A stretch of 64,000 bases of DNA, taken from contig JADJUC010000001.1 of the NCBI GenBank assembly GCA_016710885.1, positions 308,501-372,500 on the forward strand. The letters run 5' to 3'. Positions 60,190 through 64,000 of this stretch are shown one piece after another. The notes under the pieces were generated by a model that worked only from the letters and a program-made list of their open reading frames with translations, was not told where the DNA came from and ran no database searches. The DNA comes from Candidatus Proximibacter danicus (GTDB taxonomy: Bacteria; Pseudomonadota; Gammaproteobacteria; Burkholderiales; Rhodocyclaceae). The position numbers were made by a program, and so were the translations under genes. Every line of letters starts with the position of its first letter. The stretch's first letter is position 1.

Positions 60190-61689
60190 ATGCACAACGC
60201 TCCCCTCTACCGCGCTGCCGGTTTGCGCAATCTGGAAGCCGCCGCCAGCGATCAACCGCTGATGCAGCGTGCCGGCCTCGCCGCTGCCGATCTCGCCTGC
60301 ACGCTGCTGCACGACAGCCAGCGGCCGCTGCTGATCCTCGCCGGCCCCGGCAACAACGGTGGCGACGGTTTTGAGGCGGGCATGCACCTGCTGCAACGCT
60401 TCTGCGATGTTCGGCTGGTCTTTGCCGGCGAGGCGGCCAGACTCCCGGCCGATGCCGCCGCCGCGCGGCAGCGCTTTCTGGCCGCTGGTGGCCGCGAACT
60501 GACGACAATCCCCAAGGATGAAAACTGGGGGCTGATCATCGACGCGCTCTTTGGCATCGGCCTGCAACGCGATCTCACCGGCCATTTCGCCGAACTCGTG
60601 GCGGCCGCCAACGCACTGGCCGCCTGCAACGCCTGCCCGTTGCTGGCACTCGACTGCCCGAGCGGACTCGATGCCGACACCGGCGCAGTCCGGGGCATCG
60701 CCATTCGCGCCAGCCACACGATCACCTTCATCGCGGCAAAACCAGGCCTGCTGACGGCCGACGGGCCCGACCACTGCGGCAAACTGCAGACAGCAGCGCT
60801 GGATCTGGAGGCCGCCGCCCTCGTCGCACCGGACGGCGAATCCGTTGCTCGCGCACACTTTGCCAATCTGCTGCGCCCACGTCTGCGCAACAGCCACAAG
60901 GGCAGCAACGGCAGTGCCGGCATTCTTGGTGGAGCCTGCAGCATGGTTGGCGCCGCCTTCCTTGCCGGTCGTGCCGCCTTGCAACTTGGCAGTGGCCGCG
61001 TCTATCTCGGCTTGATCGACCCCAACGCCCCGAGCTTCGACCCCGTACAACCGGAACTGATGCTGCGCAGCGCATCGACCCTGCTGGCAACGCCGCTGAC
61101 GGCGCTGGCCTGCGGCCCCGGCATGGGGACCGACAGCGCGCAGATCGCCCAGCTCGAAACGGCCGCTGCACTGGACCTTCCCCTCCTGCTCGATGCCGAC
61201 GCGCTGAACCTGCTGGCCAGCGAAGGCAATCTTGAAATAGCCATCGCCACGCGCAAGGCAACGACGCTGCTGACGCCGCACCCGGCCGAAGCGGCACGTC
61301 TGCTCGACTGTGACGTCGCCGACATCCAGGCCGACCGAATCGCGGCTGCCTGCGCCATCGCCGCCCAGTTCAACGCCCATGTGGCGCTGAAAGCTTGCGG
61401 CACGGTGCTCGCCACACCGGACGGACGCTGGCGCATCAATACCACCGGCAACCCCGGCATGGGGTCGGCCGGCATGGGCGACGTGCTTTCCGGCATCGTC
61501 GTCGCCCTGCTGGCCCAGGGCTGGCCGGCTGAGTCGGCACTGGCCGCCGGCGTCCATCTGCATGGCGCAGCCGCCGATCTGCTGGCGACAAATGGCGGCA
61601 ACATCACCAGTGCCATCGGCCTCACCGCCAGCGAAACCATCCCCGCCGCCCGCCATCTACTGAACCAGTGGGTCGCCAACGATGACTGA
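60190..61689 (+). CDS. nnr: Bifunctional NAD(P)H-hydrate repair enzyme
   Basis: This 499-aa protein fuses the two repair activities for damaged NAD(P)H. The N-terminal epimerase (YjeF_N, about 1-210) has LILAGPGNNGGDGFEAGMHL, DALFGIGLQRDLTG and LALDCPSGLDADTG. The C-terminal ADP-dependent dehydratase (about 225-490) has SHKGSNGSAGILGGA, LLLDADALNLLA, LTPHPAEAARLL and the final NPGMGSAGMGDVLSGI. The start at ATG 60190 fits the family. The stop overlaps the EamA transporter start by 8 bases. Confidence 0.94.
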   Translation: MHNAPLYRAAGLRNLEAAASDQPLMQRAGLAAADLACTLLHDSQRPLLILAGPGNNGGDGFEAGMHLLQRFCDVRLVFAGEAARLPADAAAARQRFLAAGGRELTTIPKDENWGLIIDALFGIGLQRDLTGHFAELVAAANALAACNACPLLALDCPSGLDADTGAVRGIAIRASHTITFIAAKPGLLTADGPDHCGKLQTAALDLEAAALVAPDGESVARAHFANLLRPRLRNSHKGSNGSAGILGGACSMVGAAFLAGRAALQLGSGRVYLGLIDPNAPSFDPVQPELMLRSASTLLATPLTALACGPGMGTDSAQIAQLETAAALDLPLLLDADALNLLASEGNLEIAIATRKATTLLTPHPAEAARLLDCDVADIQADRIAAACAIAAQFNAHVALKACGTVLATPDGRWRINTTGNPGMGSAGMGDVLSGIVVALLAQGWPAESALAAGVHLHGAAADLLATNGGNITSAIGLTASETIPAARHLLNQWVANDD

Positions 61690-62560
61690 CCCCGCGCACC
61701 GGCTGCGCGGCGTTCTTCTCGGGGTTCCCCTTTTTCTCACCGCACTGCTTCTTTTTGCCGCCCTCGACGCCACCGCCAAACACCTCTCGGCTTTCGCCGT
61801 GCCCTTCATGGTCTGGGTGCGCTATCTGGTGCATTTCGTTTTCATGCTGATCACCGTTGCCCCGAGCGAAGGCAGAACACTGTTCCTCACCCAGCACCCG
61901 TGGCTGATGACCCTGCGCGCACTGATGCTGGTCGGCGTCACCCTTTTCATGCAACTGGCGCTGCAGACGCTACCACTCGCAGAAACCTCGGCACTGGTCT
62001 TTACCACCCCGCTGCTCGTCGCCCTGCTCGCCGGCCCGCTGCTCGGTGAGAAAGTCACCGGGCGGGCCTGGCTGGCAACGATGATCGGTTTTGCCGGTGC
62101 CCTGCTGATCGCCCGTCCCGGTGGCGCGCTCTTCGGCGTCGGTGTCGCCTATGCCGCAGCGGCGGCCCTGTGCTACGCGCTTTATCAGATCCTCACCCGC
62201 AAGCTCGTCGGCAGCGAAACGCAACTCCGCCTGCTTTTCTACACGGCGATGGTCGGCACGCTATGCATGGCCTTCGCCCCATTCACCCACTGGAACGGCG
62301 AGTGGCCGTCACTGGCGGAAGCGGCCCTGCTCGCCTCGCTGGGACTCTACGGCGGTGTCGGCCACTTCCTGATGATCCGCGCTTTCCGCGAAGCCAATGC
62401 CTCGACTCTGGCGCCCCTGCTTTACGTGCAGCTGATCTGGGCCACCCTGCTGGGCTGGCTGGTTTTTTCGCACCTGCCGGATCTGCTGGCGATTATCGGC
62501 ATGCTGGTCATCGGTGCCTCTGGGCTGACGCTGGCGCTGGCTGAACGTCGGAAAAAATAG
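61682..62560 (+). CDS. EamA/DMT-family transporter
   Basis: This 292-aa inner-membrane protein has ten predicted helices in two EamA repeats. The first contains LLLFAALDATAKHLSAFAVP and FMVWVRYLVHFVFM; the second ALCYALYQILTRKLVGSETQ and YVQLIWATLLGWLVFSHLPD. The family exports or imports diverse metabolites; the substrate cannot be read from sequence. It overlaps nnr by 8 bases, so it is the third gene of the operon starting at 59277. Confidence 0.9.
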   Translation: MTDPAHRLRGVLLGVPLFLTALLLFAALDATAKHLSAFAVPFMVWVRYLVHFVFMLITVAPSEGRTLFLTQHPWLMTLRALMLVGVTLFMQLALQTLPLAETSALVFTTPLLVALLAGPLLGEKVTGRAWLATMIGFAGALLIARPGGALFGVGVAYAAAAALCYALYQILTRKLVGSETQLRLLFYTAMVGTLCMAFAPFTHWNGEWPSLAEAALLASLGLYGGVGHFLMIRAFREANASTLAPLLYVQLIWATLLGWLVFSHLPDLLAIIGMLVIGASGLTLALAERRKK

Positions 62561-62639
62561 GCGCAAATTTGGCGCTTGCATCCGGCAGGCACTTTCGCCC
62601 AGAATGAACTCATAAACCGTCATAAATGAGGAGACAGCC

Positions 62640-63074
62640 ATGCCGAACCGTACGATTCGCGACATCATTTCCCAGCAGAAGGTACTCAGCGCTCCAGACA
62701 CCATGACGGTTCGGGAGGCCGCTATCCGCATGGCCGAGAGCAAGGTCGGCGCCATGCTGATCCTCGAAAAGGGCCAACTCATCGGCATCTTCACCGAACG
62801 AGACCTGCTCAACCGGGTCATCGCCAAGCGCCTCGACCCCGACACCACGACCCTGAGCCAGGTCTTGACTGCCGATCCACGTACCATTGCCGCCGATAAG
62901 CCGCTGGCACACGCGCTGGTCATGATGGAAGACGGCGGCTACCGCCACGTGCCGGTCATGGATAACGGCGCGCCAGTCGGCATGGTTTCCGCACGCGACG
63001 CGCTCGGGGCAGAACTGATCGAGTTCGAAAACGAACTGGAACGCCGCGAGCACCTCACCGAAATCATGTTGTAA
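62640..63074 (+). CDS. CBS-pair domain protein
   Basis: This 144-aa protein consists almost only of a CBS pair. CBS1 has TIRDIISQQKVLSAPDTMTV, MAESKVGAMLILEKGQLIGI and FTERDLLNRV; CBS2 has QVLTADPRTIAADKPLAHAL, GYRHVPVMDNGAPVGMVSAR and DALGAELIEF. This is the short stand-alone type that binds AMP, ATP or NADH as an energy sensor. A good ribosome site (GAGGAG) is present. The next gene follows after 8 bases. Confidence 0.92.
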   Translation: MPNRTIRDIISQQKVLSAPDTMTVREAAIRMAESKVGAMLILEKGQLIGIFTERDLLNRVIAKRLDPDTTTLSQVLTADPRTIAADKPLAHALVMMEDGGYRHVPVMDNGAPVGMVSARDALGAELIEFENELERREHLTEIML

Positions 63075-63082
63075 AGGAAAGC

Positions 63083-63835
63083 ATCATCGAAGCACTGCAC
63101 GACCCGCTTGCCGAACTCGCGCCGCGCGAAGCCCAGCTGACCGCGGCGCGTTCCGTTCAGGACGCCTTTTCCCAATCTTTCCGCCTGACGCTCGAAGCCA
63201 AGGGGGATGCCCGCCGCGAAGCCATCGCCCAACTGGCGCCGCCGCTGCTCGACTGGTGCCGCATGGCCGGTAGCGACGATGCTCGCGCCCTGCGCCAGGC
63301 CATGCTGCTTTCCGGCCTCGATCAATGGGGCCAGGCCTGGAGCCTGACCTACGGCGCTGGCGCGATGATCGGTCTCTCGGAGCTTCTCGGCTGCGTGCGC
63401 GACACGCTCGACCCGGTCGCAGAAGCACAGGTTCAGGCCGCCTTCAGCCGCCTCAACGCCGACGAAGGCAGCGCCTTCAGTTTCAAGGCGGAAGTGCACA
63501 AAAGCATCGCCGTCGCGCTGTGGCACACCCTGATTGCGGAATCCGACAGGGAAAATGCCGCGACGGTGGCCAGCCAGCTCGGCGGCCTGCTCCTCGGTTT
63601 GCTCAAATCGATGCCGGAAAATGGCTGGATCGTTGCCGCCTCGGCGCTTGCCGACATCCAGATCCGCTGCCTCGCCCACCAGCTCGCGCAGGAAGGGCTG
63701 GCACAAGAGATGACGCAGGAACTCTTTGCCGCGATCTCGCAGGCGCTCTCGGCGGAGGATCGCAAACGCATTCTCGGCGGCGCCGGCCAGGCCGTGGTGG
63801 CCTGGCAACAGGCGCAGCGGGCGACGACCCACTAG
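63083..63835 (+). CDS. Conserved hypothetical protein with a non-standard start
   Basis: Coding character runs from about 63083 (IIEALHDPLAELAPREAQLT, then AARSVQDAFSQSFRLTLEAK) to the TAG at 63833-63835, about 250 residues, largely helical. There is no ATG, GTG or TTG near the ribosome site AAAGGA (63073-63078); the codons there are ATC ATC. The first ATG (63263) would drop 60 residues of clear coding sequence. Either ATC is used or the original ATG was changed by mutation or error. The protein has no signal peptide, membrane segment or recognised family. Confidence 0.6.
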   Translation: MIEALHDPLAELAPREAQLTAARSVQDAFSQSFRLTLEAKGDARREAIAQLAPPLLDWCRMAGSDDARALRQAMLLSGLDQWGQAWSLTYGAGAMIGLSELLGCVRDTLDPVAEAQVQAAFSRLNADEGSAFSFKAEVHKSIAVALWHTLIAESDRENAATVASQLGGLLLGLLKSMPENGWIVAASALADIQIRCLAHQLAQEGLAQEMTQELFAAISQALSAEDRKRILGGAGQAVVAWQQAQRATTH

Positions 63836-63876
63836 ATGATGCGACGCAGCTTTCAAGTTGTGCGCTACTGCAGTCC

Positions 63877-64000
63877 ATGAGCGAAAAACGCGAGATGACG
63901 GCGCACGGTAGCGAGCGCCTGTTGATCGTCATCGGGCTGGCCTTTATCGCCGTCACGGCGATTCCCTTTGCCTGCAGCGAAGGTGGCGGTTGCCGGCTCG
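63877..64000 (+). CDS. Hypothetical membrane or exported protein (3' end beyond window)
   Basis: The visible part is MSEKREMTAHGSERLLIVIG, then LAFIAVTAIPFACSEGGGC. It has a polar N-terminus, one hydrophobic segment of about 18 residues and a Cys-containing loop. It could be a membrane anchor or an uncleaved signal. It lies 41 bases after the previous gene on the same strand. Too little is present to name a family. Confidence 0.5.
   Translation, partial: MSEKREMTAHGSERLLIVIGLAFIAVTAIPFACSEGGGCRL

Overview
The window is GC-rich, gene-dense chromosomal DNA from a betaproteobacterium. It is most likely from Rhodocyclales (a Dechloromonas/Azonexus-like genus). That placement is an inference from the mix of Rnf complex, NnrS, acnB, the full bioAFHCD set and families typical of betaproteobacteria (DUF1841, DUF2863). 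No rRNA, tRNA, CRISPR array, integrase or intact insertion sequence was found.

Layout. 1-12 kb: the end of an rnf operon (rnfG partial, rnfE); a 4-kb block of toxin-antitoxin and restriction-modification genes, partly broken, inserted between rnfE and nth; then a FIST protein, DUF1841, an Old Yellow Enzyme, a fused MoxR-VWA protein, a stand-alone receiver protein and an exported FecR-domain protein. 12-24 kb: a GspE-type ATPase, an exported Cys-repeat protein, glutathione peroxidase, a frameshifted formylglycine-generating-enzyme homologue, a RelE/ParE-type TA pair, nitronate monooxygenase, NnrS, aldehyde dehydrogenase, psd, a lipoprotein, rlmF and a CBS protein.

24.5-33.7 kb is the most unusual part. 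The 3' end of acnB with its terminator hairpin is present three times in the same orientation: a 156-bp decayed remnant, a 1,051-bp remnant without indels, and the full gene. Between the copies lie cargo genes of visibly lower GC: an ORF6N remnant plus an SPFH/flotillin-like protein, then a periplasmic-sensor diguanylate cyclase plus a UPF0175/DUF3368 toxin-antitoxin pair. This reads as stepwise accretion of DNA at the 3' end of acnB.

33.7-64 kb is mostly core genome: YkgJ, trmB, dusC, an L-2-hydroxyglutarate-oxidase-like enzyme coupled to a PIN protein, yaaA, the biotin operon bioA-F-H-C-D, an HD-GYP regulator with a hybrid histidine kinase, yciB-YciI-bolA-PpiC, purL, a second diguanylate cyclase, cnoX, a histone-deacetylase-family protein, nnr, an EamA transporter and a second CBS protein.

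Several genes (vapC-like, MmeI-like, FIST, FGE, ORF6N, acnB, histidine-kinase N-terminus) carry single-base indels, many in short homopolymers. Some are probably true decay and some may be sequence errors. The raw data cannot be judged from here, so each case is flagged individually.
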